35,909 bases of DNA from Lutibacter sp. (GTDB lineage Bacteria; Bacteroidota; Bacteroidia; Flavobacteriales; Flavobacteriaceae): the NCBI GenBank assembly GCA_018054895.1, contig JAGPIQ010000010.1, positions 1 to 35,909 on the forward strand. The letters are read 5' to 3'. The translations under genes were made by a program, and so were the position numbers. Within the stretch, counting starts at the first letter, position 1. The number at the start of each line of letters is the position of its first letter. The notes below the pieces were generated by a model. It saw only the letters and a list, made by a program, of their open reading frames with translations, was not told the DNA's origin and did not search any database. Of the stretch, positions 25,787 through 35,909 are shown one piece after another.

Positions 25787-27193
25787 ATGAAACGAATAGT
25801 TAGCATAGTATTATTTTCCGCTTTAGGTGGAGCTTTAACTTTGGGGGCTTATAAATTATTTTTAGAAAAACCTCAATTTGTAATGTCTCAGGCAGCAACT
25901 GAGAATCCGAATATGGTTCAAACAAGTTATTCAAATACCTTAAATGCAGGTATGGAAAATACGGATTTTACCGTAGCTGCTGAAAAAACCCTGAATTCTG
26001 TTGTTCACGTAAAAAACACGATGAATAGAATAGTTCAAGATCCGTTTGCAGAGTTTTTTTACGGACAAGGAAATGGAAGTCGCCAATATTCGCAAGTAGG
26101 AACGGGTAGTGGAGTTATTATTTCTTCTGATGGATATATTATTACCAATAACCACGTTGTGAATAATGCGACAGAAATTGGCGTTACTTTAAACAATAAA
26201 AAGGAATATACCGCTAAATTAATAGGTACTGATGCTACGAATGATATTGCATTGGTGAAAATTGACGCTACGGATTTACCATTTGTCACTTTTGGTGATT
26301 CCGATTTTATAAAGGTTGGAGAATGGGTATTGGCTGTTGGAAATCCTTATAATTTAACTTCAACAGTTACCGCAGGAATTGTAAGTGCAAAAGGACGTGA
26401 TTTGGATGGAAACGGAAGCGTAGATTCTTTTATTCAAACGGATGCAGCTGTAAATCCTGGAAATAGTGGTGGAGCTTTGGTAAATACAAAAGGAGATTTA
26501 ATAGGAATTAATACCGCAATTTCTTCACAAACGGGTGCTTTTGTTGGGTATTCTTTTGCGGTTCCTTCAAACATTGCTAAAAAAGTAGTGCAGGATTTAA
26601 TGGAGTTTGGAAATGTTCAAAAAGCAATGTTGGGAGTTATTGGTGGTGAATTGGATAGCAAAGTAGCTCAGAATTTAGATATTAAAAACACAGAAGGATT
26701 TTATGTGTCGGATGTTTCGGAGAATTCAGGAGCACAAAAAGCAGGTTTAAAAGGGAAGGACATTATTATTCAACTAGATGGAGTTAAAATTTCGACCTAT
26801 GCAGATTTAACTGGTTTTTTAAGAACCAAACGTCCTAATGATAAAATAAGTGTAAAGTATATTAGAAATGGTGAAGAAAGAAATGTTCAGGTTACATTAA
26901 CCAAAAATGAAGTAAGTAAGGTTTCGACTTTGGGTTTAGAATTGAAAAATATTGATAAAAGCGAATTGAATAAAATGAAGTTGGAAAATGGGGTAAAAGT
27001 TTCCGATATTACAAACAAAGAACTGTTGAACTATGGTGTGAAAAAGGGATTTGTAATTATTTCAATAAATGGAGAGAAAGTGTATACTGTTGATGATGTG
27101 CAAGATAAGATTGAAGCAAAATCAACAAATGAAGTAATAAGAATTGTAATGATGAATTTAAATGGAGAAGTAGAACGATATATTTTTAGATAA
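25787..27193 (+). CDS. degQ: HtrA/Deg-family periplasmic serine protease
   Basis: A 468-residue trypsin-fold protease and chaperone of the envelope. An N-terminal hydrophobic stretch (residues 4-22) acts as signal peptide or anchor. The protease domain spans about 60-250 with the triad His123 (TNNHVV), Asp153 (NDIALVK) and Ser227 (NPGNSGGAL). Two PDZ domains follow (about 265-360 with LGVIGGELDS, and 375-465 with the closing VYTVDDVQDKIE), the arrangement of DegP/DegQ. The loop LA linker PFAEFFYGQGNGSRQYSQVG in part is usual for flavobacterial members. It degrades misfolded periplasmic proteins. It is a single gene with its own promoter and terminator; choice of degP or degQ is not decidable from sequence alone. 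Confidence 0.94.
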   Translation: MKRIVSIVLFSALGGALTLGAYKLFLEKPQFVMSQAATENPNMVQTSYSNTLNAGMENTDFTVAAEKTLNSVVHVKNTMNRIVQDPFAEFFYGQGNGSRQYSQVGTGSGVIISSDGYIITNNHVVNNATEIGVTLNNKKEYTAKLIGTDATNDIALVKIDATDLPFVTFGDSDFIKVGEWVLAVGNPYNLTSTVTAGIVSAKGRDLDGNGSVDSFIQTDAAVNPGNSGGALVNTKGDLIGINTAISSQTGAFVGYSFAVPSNIAKKVVQDLMEFGNVQKAMLGVIGGELDSKVAQNLDIKNTEGFYVSDVSENSGAQKAGLKGKDIIIQLDGVKISTYADLTGFLRTKRPNDKISVKYIRNGEERNVQVTLTKNEVSKVSTLGLELKNIDKSELNKMKLENGVKVSDITNKELLNYGVKKGFVIISINGEKVYTVDDVQDKIEAKSTNEVIRIVMMNLNGEVERYIFR

Positions 27194-27225
27194 ATAATTT
27201 AGTTTGAGTTTTTTTAGTTTGGTTT

Positions 27226-27260
27226 AAAAAAGCCGAAACATAATTTGTTTCGGTTTTTTT
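27226..27260 (+). terminator. terminator of the Deg protease gene
   Basis: CCGAAACA (27233-27240), loop TAATT, TGTTTCGG (27246-27253), flanked by A's and followed by seven T's. Confidence 0.85.
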
Positions 27261-27288
27261 GTGTTTTTTAACTACTTTTAACCTTTAA

Positions 27289-30105
<2,817 letters not shown>

Positions 30106-30182
30106 AAATAATAATCCAAATAATTTGAGGCAAATAAATGGTAATTTTGAAAATTAGTAAATAAAATGAATGATTTATTTTT

Positions 30183-30836
30183 TTAAAAATGATCAATAAT
30201 TATTCTATTTCGCTTAATACTTAATTTTCCTTCGTTTTCCAATACTTTCAATAAACGAGAAACAACCACTCTTGAAGTATGAATATCATCAGCAATTTCT
30301 TGATGTGTAATTGTTAAGGTGTTGCTTTTCATTATTTTAACTTTTTCAATTAAATATTTCAATAAACGTTCATCTAATTTTAAAAAAGCTAAACTATCAA
30401 TAGAAGCCACCATTTCCATTAATCGTAAATGATATGTGTCTATAATAAAATGACGCCAAGATTCATATTTTACAAGCCATTTTTCAATGATATCAACAGG
30501 AATAAAAATACCTTCTGTATCTTTTTCAGTAACACCTCTAAACATACTTTTTGTAACATTTATGCAGTTTATAAATGATATAGCGCATGTATCACCTTTT
30601 TCTAAAAAATACAAGGCAATTTCATCTCCGTTTTGGTCTTCTCTAATAATTTTTACAGCACCTTTTAAAATTAAAGGAATATGAGTCATTTTATCACCTA
30701 TATCAATTAAAAGTTCATGTGCTTTTATGACTCTGTGAAAACCTATGGTAGCGATTTCTTCTATTAATTCAGGCTCAAATATTTCTGAATAACAATCGTT
30801 CATTTTCTCTCTTAACAGATCTTTATCGTTAGTCAT
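30183..30836 (-). CDS. Crp/Fnr-family transcriptional regulator
   Basis: A 217-residue cytoplasmic regulator. The beta-roll effector domain spans about residues 20-115 (LLIDIGDKMTHIPLILKGAV in part, GDTCAISFINC), followed by the dimer helix and a winged helix (about 165-217) with the recognition helix HTSRVVVSRLLKVLENEGKL. The Fnr iron-sulfur cysteine cluster is absent: cysteines are only at 15, 84 and 91. The recognition helix has Val where Crp and Fnr have the DNA-contacting Glu, so the exact operator is uncertain. It lies just upstream of the TSUP gene. Its own promoter has a palindrome of the Fnr type, implying autoregulation or control by a paralogue. Confidence 0.93.
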   Translation of the reverse strand: MTNDKDLLREKMNDCYSEIFEPELIEEIATIGFHRVIKAHELLIDIGDKMTHIPLILKGAVKIIREDQNGDEIALYFLEKGDTCAISFINCINVTKSMFRGVTEKDTEGIFIPVDIIEKWLVKYESWRHFIIDTYHLRLMEMVASIDSLAFLKLDERLLKYLIEKVKIMKSNTLTITHQEIADDIHTSRVVVSRLLKVLENEGKLSIKRNRIIIDHF

Positions 30837-30861
30837 AATTTTTTGGTGTATTGTTTACTAT

Positions 30862-30905
30862 CAAAAGTACAACAAGTATAAAAAATAACTACTGATTTAA
30901 ATCAG
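30862..30905 (-). promoter_or_regulatory. promoter of the crp/fnr-TSUP unit with a perfect palindrome
   Basis: On the minus strand the -7 box is TACTTTTG (30862-30869), 25 bases before the ATG. The 14-base perfect palindrome CTGATTTAAATCAG (30892-30905) is centred 36.5 bases from the last G of the box, about -41 from the expected start site. It resembles an Fnr box, TTGAT-N4-ATCAA. No -33 TTG is present. Confidence 0.55.
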
Positions 30906-31022
30906 GAGTTTAGAAATATATAATTAGAATGCACTTTTATGATGGTTTAAAGCTGTTTTTTTGGTGGATTTTAACCATTATTAAAAAAACGCAACAAAAA
31001 GTGTACCTTGCAGACTTGGAAT

Positions 31023-31030
31023 TAACTTTG
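31023..31030 (+). promoter_or_regulatory. -7 promoter element of the lysoplasmalogenase-like gene
   Basis: TAACTTTG, a perfect TAnnTTTG box, ends six bases before the ATG at 31037, predicting a very short or absent mRNA leader. Confidence 0.5.
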
Positions 31031-31036
31031 TGATAT

Positions 31037-31687
31037 ATGGATAAAATTAAAGTAACACTACTGGTATTCGTACTTGTTTCTATATTAGATATTGTTGGAA
31101 TTATTTTTAAAATTCCTCTAATGGTTTATATTTTTAAACCATTAATTATTTTCACACTCTTGTTTTTATATGTATTTTCTTTACCGAAACGACTGAAATG
31201 GTATGTGATAGCTTTAGAACTTAGCTTTTTTGGTGATGTGTTATTGATGTTTAATGGTGAGTTGTTTTTTATAGCTGGGTTAATTTCGTTTTTATTGGCA
31301 CACGTTTTATTCATTAAAATTGTAATTGATAGAATCGAGAAAATTGATTTAAAAACAGCGTTGATTTCTTCAATTCCGTTTATAATTGTAGCTGGTCTGC
31401 TAGTGAATACTTTAAAAAATTCTTTAAATGAAATGCTAATTCCTGTAATAATTTATGGTTTGGTAATTTCCGCTTTTGGTACAGTTGCATTGATTGATTA
31501 TTTAAAAACGAAATCGAAATCGGCTTTATTGATGCTTGTTGGAGCTGTTATTTTTATAATTTCTGATGCTACATTAGCTATTAATAAATTTTATGCACCT
31601 TCACATTCTTTAGAAATAGGAGTGATGGTAACGTATGTTTTAGCACAATATTCAATTTTCAGATCTATGATTTTAGTGAAGGAATAA
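31037..31687 (+). CDS. lysoplasmalogenase-like (YhhN/TMEM86) membrane protein
   Basis: A 216-residue inner-membrane protein with about seven to eight hydrophobic helices. The YhhN/TMEM86 pattern is visible: KRLKWYVIALELSFFGDVLLM in part (residues 52-72), GLISFLLAHVLFI (83-95) and GAVIFIISDATLAINKF (171-187), the acidic residues within membrane segments being the likely catalytic ones. Animal relatives cleave the vinyl-ether bond of lysoplasmalogen; for bacterial members the substrate is unproven and may be another lysolipid. It is a single gene divergent from crp/fnr and ends 10 bases before a shared terminator. Confidence 0.85.
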   Translation: MDKIKVTLLVFVLVSILDIVGIIFKIPLMVYIFKPLIIFTLLFLYVFSLPKRLKWYVIALELSFFGDVLLMFNGELFFIAGLISFLLAHVLFIKIVIDRIEKIDLKTALISSIPFIIVAGLLVNTLKNSLNEMLIPVIIYGLVISAFGTVALIDYLKTKSKSALLMLVGAVIFIISDATLAINKFYAPSHSLEIGVMVTYVLAQYSIFRSMILVKE

Positions 31688-31696
31688 TTCATAAAA

Positions 31697-31727
31697 AAAA
31701 CTTTCTCAATTGAGTGAGAAAGTTTTT
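31697..31727. terminator. bidirectional terminator between the YhhN-like gene and guaC
   Basis: AAAACTTTCTC (31697-31707) with GAGAAAGTTTT (31716-31726), loop of 8, T-runs on both strands. It can end both convergent genes. Confidence 0.85.
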
Positions 31728-31751
31728 AAGAATTACAGTTTTGAATAATTT

Positions 31752-32792
31752 TTATTTAGAAAACACCTCATTATGTTGTTCTTGAACTCTAATAAAGGTA
31801 GTTCGTTTTGTTAATTCTTTCAATCTACTGGCGCCTACATAGGTACACGTCGATCGTAAACCACCTAAAAAATCTTGTACGGTATTTTCAACAAGACCTC
31901 TAAACGGTATTTGAACAGTTTTTCCTTCGGAAGCTCTATATTCTGCAACGCCACCCACATGTTTGTTCATGGCAGTTTCTGAACTCATTCCATAAAATTG
32001 TTTGAACTTTTCACCATTAATTTCAATAGTTTGTCCACCACTTTCTTCATGGCCAGCAAGCATTCCACCAAGCATCACAAAATCTGCACCACCACCAAAT
32101 GCCTTGGCAATATCACCAGGAATTTTACAACCACCATCAGAAACTATCTGACCGCCCATTCCATGTGCAGCATCCGCACATTCTATTATTGCGGATAGTT
32201 GTGGATAACCAACACCTGTTTTTACACGTGTTGTGCAAACTGATCCAGGACCAATTCCTACTTTTATAATATCAGCTCCTGCTAATAATAATTCTTCGAC
32301 CATTTCACCAGTGACTACGTTTCCAGCCATAATGACTTTGTTAGGGTATTTGTCGCGTGTTTTTTTTACAAAATTTACAAAATGCTCTGAATATCCGTTC
32401 GCAACATCAATACAAATAAATTGAAGTTGAGGAAATTGAGTCATAATGGCTGCTAATTTTTTTGAGTCAACAGTTCCTGTTCCTGTACTTACGGCAATAT
32501 AATTTATAATTTCGGGCTCTACAGAATTTATAAAATTACTCCATTCTTCAATAGAATAATGTTTATGGATTGCGGTAAATATTTTGTGTTCCGCTAATGC
32601 TTTTGCCATTTCAAAAGTACCAACAGTATCCATATTTGCAGCCATAATTGGAACGCCTGTCCATATATAATCACTGTGTAAAAATGAAAAAGTCCGTTCT
32701 AAATTTACTTGTGATCGAGAGCTTAATGTAGATCGTTTTGGGCGAATCATTACATCTTTAAACCCTAATTTTATACCTTGTTCTATGCGCAT
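31752..32792 (-). CDS. guaC: GMP reductase
   Basis: A 346-residue TIM-barrel enzyme that reduces GMP to IMP with NADPH, returning guanine nucleotides to the central purine pool. The catalytic cysteine is Cys186 in [15 protein letters not shown], the same number as in E. coli GuaC; the N-terminal [19 protein letters not shown] in part (10-26) and [21 protein letters not shown] in part are typical. The absence of CBS domains separates it from IMP dehydrogenase. It is on the same strand as, and 53 bases downstream of, the two nucleotidase genes, and likely forms an operon with them. A short tandem heptamer repeat lies in that gap. Confidence 0.96.
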   Translation of the reverse strand: MRIEQGIKLGFKDVMIRPKRSTLSSRSQVNLERTFSFLHSDYIWTGVPIMAANMDTVGTFEMAKALAEHKIFTAIHKHYSIEEWSNFINSVEPEIINYIAVSTGTGTVDSKKLAAIMTQFPQLQFICIDVANGYSEHFVNFVKKTRDKYPNKVIMAGNVVTGEMVEELLLAGADIIKVGIGPGSVCTTRVKTGVGYPQLSAIIECADAAHGMGGQIVSDGGCKIPGDIAKAFGGGADFVMLGGMLAGHEESGGQTIEINGEKFKQFYGMSSETAMNKHVGGVAEYRASEGKTVQIPFRGLVENTVQDFLGGLRSTCTYVGASRLKELTKRTTFIRVQEQHNEVFSK

Positions 32793-32810
32793 TTTTTTAA
32801 ATATTAATTT

Positions 32811-32838
32811 TCTCTATTCTCTATTCTCAATACTCAGT
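32811..32838. repeat. degenerate tandem heptamer upstream of guaC
   Basis: Four 7-base units in the plus-strand order TCTCTAT, TCTCTAT, TCTCAAT, ACTCAGT. It fills most of the 53-base gap between the metallophosphatase stop and the guaC start. It may vary in length by slippage and so alter the leader. Confidence 0.5.
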
Positions 32839-32845
32839 ATTACAA

Positions 32846-33760
32846 CTAAACAATTATACTTTTTCCTTTAGCTGTAACATTACTTTCACTATCAAAATAA
32901 AAGTCAATTCTACCTAAATTTAAACCGTAGCAACCAACTTGATTTACCAATACATTTTCACCAATCATATTTTTAGCAATAGTTGGTTTTGGTAAAAAAG
33001 TATGGGTATGTCCACCAATTATTAAATCGATATTTTTTGTTTTAGCTGCTAATTCTAAATCGCTTATTCTATGTTGGTCTTTACTGTATTCATATCCCAA
33101 ATGTGAAAGACAAATAATTAAATCACACTGTTCTTCATCCTTTAAAATACGTGTCATTTCTTTAGCTGTTTCAATGGGGTCATTATAAACGGTTTCTTTA
33201 TATAATTTAGGATCTACCAAACCTTTTAGCTCAATTCCAAGTCCAAAAACACCGATTTTCAGCTCACTTTTCACAAAAACTTTATAAGGTTTTATGTAGG
33301 AATTTAATACCGTATTTTTAAAATCGTAATTAGCAGATAGAATATCAAATTTAGCATGAGGAAGTTGGGTAAGTAGCCCATCAACACCATTATCAAAATC
33401 ATGATTTCCAATAGTTGCCGCATCATATTTTAACATGCTCATTAATTTAAACTCCAATTCACCTCCATAAAAATTAAAATAGGGTGTTCCTTGAAACATA
33501 TCACCAGCATCTAATAATAAGGTATTCGGATTTTCAGTTCGAATAGATTCAATTAAAGTAGATCGTCTTGCAATTCCTCCTAAATTAGGATATTTGTAAT
33601 GATTGCTTTCAAACGGGTCTATGTGACTGTGCACATCATTCGTATGTAAAATAGTAATTTTCTTCGTGTTGTCTTTTGAAAAGGATTGTAATGAAACGCC
33701 TCCTAAAGCTAAAAAAGTTGAAGCAACTGTGGTGTTTTTTATAAACTTCCGTCTTTCCAT
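32846..33760 (-). CDS. metallophosphatase, N-terminal (catalytic) half of a 5'-nucleotidase
   Basis: A 304-residue exported phosphoesterase. The N-terminus MERRKFIKNTTVASTFLALG is a twin-arginine-like signal peptide (RRKFIK). The calcineurin-type metal site is complete: NDVHSH (41-46), DAGDMF (84-89), GNHDFDNG (118-125), then GHTHTF near residue 255. These are the motifs of the catalytic domain of UshA/5'-nucleotidase, which binds two metal ions. The substrate-recognition C-terminal domain is missing here and instead is encoded by the gene just upstream (5 bases between the two), so the enzyme is split. It probably removes phosphate from nucleotides in the periplasm, releasing nucleosides. 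Confidence 0.93.
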   Translation of the reverse strand: MERRKFIKNTTVASTFLALGGVSLQSFSKDNTKKITILHTNDVHSHIDPFESNHYKYPNLGGIARRSTLIESIRTENPNTLLLDAGDMFQGTPYFNFYGGELEFKLMSMLKYDAATIGNHDFDNGVDGLLTQLPHAKFDILSANYDFKNTVLNSYIKPYKVFVKSELKIGVFGLGIELKGLVDPKLYKETVYNDPIETAKEMTRILKDEEQCDLIICLSHLGYEYSKDQHRISDLELAAKTKNIDLIIGGHTHTFLPKPTIAKNMIGENVLVNQVGCYGLNLGRIDFYFDSESNVTAKGKSIIV

Positions 33761-33765
33761 AGGTT

Positions 33766-34518
33766 TTATTTTTCTATAGTAATTCTGTTATCTAAAGTTG
33801 CTTTAATTGTATCGTTTTCAGATAAATAATCAATAATAGCATTTCTTAATTTATAATCTGTTGGGTATATGTTTATTGGATCTTTAAAAAAGTTCATGTT
33901 ATCCCCTCCATTTTGTAAATAGTCAGTTGTCAATACAAAATATGTTTTCGACATATTAAGAGGTGCGTTGTTTATTTTTAATTGATAGCCTGTTTTTGTA
34001 ATTTTTAAGTTAAATTGGCTAGAAACGGGTTGTGCTTTTCCAACTTGTATAATATAATCAGCAATTTCTTTTACCTTTTCAGCAGAAAGCTCTACAACAA
34101 CAAGAGCGTTTTCAAAAGGCATTAAGTTAAACGCGTGCTCCATGGTAATTGGTCCAGCAGTAATTCCTGCTCTAATTCCTCCAAAATTTAACAGTGCAAA
34201 ATCAACAGTTTTCCCAGTTCGAGTTTTAAATATGGCATTTCCTTTCCAATAAGTTAAATCTGCCATTAAATTCCCTAAGGTACTTTCCATTTCGCCATCT
34301 GTTCTATCCAAGTTTGTAGGCGTATAACTTAAACCTTGACTCATTTCTTTCCCCACATGCTCTTTATAAGGTTTTATAAAGTTTTCAATGTCTTTATTGG
34401 GTTTAATAGTTTCATTAATAGGTACTTGTTTGCCTTCTATTCTTGCTAAAGCGGGTAGGTCATTTTTACAACTAGTAGTTAATAATAGTGTAAAAAGACA
34501 AATAATAAAATATTTCAT
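33766..34518 (-). CDS. lipoprotein 5'-nucleotidase C-terminal domain protein
   Basis: A protein of about 250 residues from the chosen start MKYFIICLFTLLLTTSC, which gives a lipoprotein signal peptide with Cys17 as the lipid-bearing residue. A start 36 bases further upstream (34554) would precede the expected transcription start near 34552 and spoil the signal peptide. The rest is the 5'-nucleotidase C-terminal domain that recognises the nucleoside, with its family motifs LLNFGGIRAGI, GPITMEHAFNLMPF and LQNGGDNMNF. It is the first gene of the unit, with its catalytic partner 5 bases downstream. The C-terminal domain is encoded before the N-terminal domain, the reverse of the usual single polypeptide. 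Confidence 0.9.
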   Translation of the reverse strand: MKYFIICLFTLLLTTSCKNDLPALARIEGKQVPINETIKPNKDIENFIKPYKEHVGKEMSQGLSYTPTNLDRTDGEMESTLGNLMADLTYWKGNAIFKTRTGKTVDFALLNFGGIRAGITAGPITMEHAFNLMPFENALVVVELSAEKVKEIADYIIQVGKAQPVSSQFNLKITKTGYQLKINNAPLNMSKTYFVLTTDYLQNGGDNMNFFKDPINIYPTDYKLRNAIIDYLSENDTIKATLDNRITIEK

Positions 34519-34520
34519 TG

Positions 34521-34564
34521 TTGAAGTACTAAGTATTTTAATTAATTTTGCCAATACAAATGTA
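34521..34564. promoter_or_regulatory. interleaved bidirectional promoter
   Basis: For the plus strand TTG (34521-34523), a 19-base spacer and TAATTTTG (34543-34550). For the minus strand TACATTTG (34557-34564 read in reverse). The two -7 boxes face each other, separated by only six bases, so each expected start site falls at the edge of the other box and both cannot be used at once. It serves the nucleotidase unit leftward and the small protein-dapA unit rightward. Confidence 0.55.
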
Positions 34565-34571
34565 AATATAT

Positions 34572-35093
34572 ATGATTTTTACAGGATTTAAACGAAAAAG
34601 TAATCAATTTTTTTTCAATAGAAATAAGGAAACACTACTTGAAAATTCAAGAGTAAAATCTTTAGATACTATAAAAAAAGTAGTGGTTTTGGTCAATAGC
34701 TTGTTGGAGTTAGAGGAAACCAAAGCAACACTTTCTAAATTGTTAGATATTTCTGAAAATGATATTGATGGAATTGTTTTTCAATTGAAAAAAAAGAAGG
34801 AAGAAAAGGATGAAATTATATTTACTCCTAAAGATTTTGGTTGGAATGGAGACGTAAAGACTGATAAGCTTGGGTTTATTTTAACAAATCAGTACGATTT
34901 GTTAATAAATTATAGTAAAGTTGAAAATGTTTATGTGAACTTGTTATTATTGCAGTGTAAAGTGGCTTTTAAAGTTGGATTTGGGAATTCAAATAAGGAA
35001 TTATACGACTTTATTATTAAATGCGATGCTTCTGAAATATCCGTTTTTCACACTGAGTTGATTAAATATTTAAAGATTTTAAAGAAATTATAA
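34572..35093 (+). CDS. conserved small protein of unknown function upstream of dapA
   Basis: A 173-residue soluble protein that I recognise only as a recurring neighbour of dapA in flavobacteria. The basic N-terminus ([20 protein letters not shown] in part) is followed by a helix ([20 protein letters not shown]) and strands, with the conserved-looking [11 protein letters not shown] (about 93-103) and [20 protein letters not shown] in part, ending with [20 protein letters not shown] in part. No signal peptide, membrane segment or known catalytic motif is visible. The stop overlaps the dapA start by one base, so the two are coupled; a role in lysine or cell-wall precursor metabolism is only suggested by this. 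Confidence 0.8.
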   Translation: MIFTGFKRKSNQFFFNRNKETLLENSRVKSLDTIKKVVVLVNSLLELEETKATLSKLLDISENDIDGIVFQLKKKKEEKDEIIFTPKDFGWNGDVKTDKLGFILTNQYDLLINYSKVENVYVNLLLLQCKVAFKVGFGNSNKELYDFIIKCDASEISVFHTELIKYLKILKKL

Positions 35094-35909
35094 TGAAGGA
35101 ATTGTTAGGGACTGGAGTAGCGTTAGTTACACCTTTTAATACTGATAAATCGGTTGATTTTGAAGGTTTAAAACGATTGGTAAACTTTCAAATTGAAAAT
35201 GGTGTGAATTATTTAGTGGTTTTAGGAACTACAGGTGAACCAGCAACTTTAAATGCTCAAGAAAAACAACAAGTTAAACAAGCGGTTATTGAAGCAAATA
35301 ATGGTAGAATTCCTTTAGTAATAGGTATTGGAGGAAATAATACAATGAATGTGGTTGAAGAAATTAAAACGTCTGACCTATCCGCATTTTGTGCTATTCT
35401 ATCAGTTTCTCCATATTACAATAAACCATCTCAAGAAGGTATTTATCAACATTTTAAAGCAATTTCAGAAGCAAGTCCGTTACCAATAATAATATATAAC
35501 GTTCCTGGAAGAACGGGTAGAAATTTTGAACCTAAAACAGTTTTACGATTAGCAAACGATTTTGAAAATATTGTAGCGGTAAAAGAAGCAGCTGGTGATA
35601 TGGTGCAAGCATTGCGTTTATTACAACATAAACCTGCTGATTTTATGGTAATTTCTGGGGATGATATGATTGCGTTACCAATGACATTGGCAGGTGGAGC
35701 AGGCGTTATTTCGGTTATTGCACAAGCGCTTCCAAAAGATTTTTCAGCAATGATTCAAAAAGGATTGGACGGAGATATTGAAAGTGCTAATCAATTGCAA
35801 TACAAAGTAATGGATAGTATTGATTATATTTTTGAAGAATGTAATCCTTCAGGAATAAAAGCGATGTTACAACAATTAAATATATGCTCTAATCAAGTTC
35901 GTTTACCTT
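35093..35909 (+). CDS. dapA: 4-hydroxy-tetrahydrodipicolinate synthase, 3'-truncated by window edge
   Basis: About 272 of an expected 290-odd residues are present before the right edge. DapA condenses pyruvate with aspartate semialdehyde, the first committed step to diaminopimelate and lysine. The TIM-barrel signatures are clear: [10 protein letters not shown] (6-15), [10 protein letters not shown] (44-53), [11 protein letters not shown] (106-116), YNVPGRTG with Tyr135, and the Schiff-base lysine Lys164 in VAVKEAAGD. The start overlaps the upstream stop (TAATG-type overlap by one base), so it is coupled to the preceding gene. dapF, acting later in the pathway, is at 24848. Confidence 0.96.
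   Translation, partial: MKELLGTGVALVTPFNTDKSVDFEGLKRLVNFQIENGVNYLVVLGTTGEPATLNAQEKQQVKQAVIEANNGRIPLVIGIGGNNTMNVVEEIKTSDLSAFCAILSVSPYYNKPSQEGIYQHFKAISEASPLPIIIYNVPGRTGRNFEPKTVLRLANDFENIVAVKEAAGDMVQALRLLQHKPADFMVISGDDMIALPMTLAGGAGVISVIAQALPKDFSAMIQKGLDGDIESANQLQYKVMDSIDYIFEECNPSGIKAMLQQLNICSNQVRLP

Noticed and set aside
34519..34554. Twelve-residue longer start of the nucleotidase lipoprotein
   Set aside because: It would begin at or before the expected transcription start and disturbs an otherwise good lipoprotein signal peptide.

Overview
This window is a piece of chromosome from a member of the Bacteroidota, almost certainly a Flavobacteriaceae-type marine or aquatic bacterium. The evidence is a strongly AT-rich sequence, promoters of the Bacteroidota form (TAnnTTTG at -7, sometimes TTG or TTTG about 19-20 bases upstream), no Shine-Dalgarno sequences before the starts, and proteins of flavobacterial character (SecA with an extra insert and no zinc tail, DUF2795, a Bacteroidota-type tyrosine recombinase, split 5'-nucleotidase genes). 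I cannot name the genus.

Layout. 1-1128: the start of a TolC-type efflux gene (cut by the window edge) behind its TetR regulator. 1392-2976: a tyrosine recombinase gene next to tRNA-Ser(UGA), probably the edge or remnant of an integrated element. 3401-9990: single metabolic genes: chorismate synthase, a maltose/galactoside-type O-acetyltransferase, polyphosphate kinase 2, a CLC antiporter with fluoride-type motifs, a two-domain sulfurtransferase and a stand-alone TrpB-like protein. 10112-10256: a probable independent small RNA with its own promoter and terminator. 10474-16371: a conserved acidic unknown, SecA, DUF2795, a PduO-type cobalamin adenosyltransferase and a degenerate methyltransferase-like protein. 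16659-22247: pta-ackA, then a hybrid histidine kinase with a periplasmic solute-binding sensor. 22438-25640: a lysozyme-like exported protein and the dapF-GNAT-mltG operon. 25753-29301: HtrA/Deg protease and NAD-dependent DNA ligase. 29284-31687: TSUP transporter with its Crp/Fnr regulator, then a lysoplasmalogenase-like protein. 31752-35909: guaC with two genes that together make a 5'-nucleotidase, divergent from a small conserved gene and dapA (cut by the window edge).

How the genes fit together. Cell-wall supply and remodelling recurs: dapA and dapF make meso-diaminopimelate, MltG trims nascent glycan, and a second exported lysozyme-like protein lies beside it. Pta and AckA convert acetyl-CoA to acetate plus ATP. 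The 5'-nucleotidase halves and GMP reductase form a plausible nucleotide-salvage transcription unit.

Most of the window is ordinary core genome. The most interesting signals are between genes: (i) three Crp/Fnr-like palindromes (TGAT-N4-ATCA) placed at nearly equivalent, helically phased distances from the -7 boxes of pta-ackA, the sensor kinase and the Crp/Fnr-TSUP unit, suggesting a small local regulon; (ii) a probable unannotated small RNA near 10124-10256; (iii) a symmetric, interleaved bidirectional promoter between the nucleotidase and dapA units; (iv) phased direct repeats and a palindrome between the integrase and tRNA-Ser. I did not find a defence system, CRISPR array, secondary-metabolite cluster or intact mobile element.
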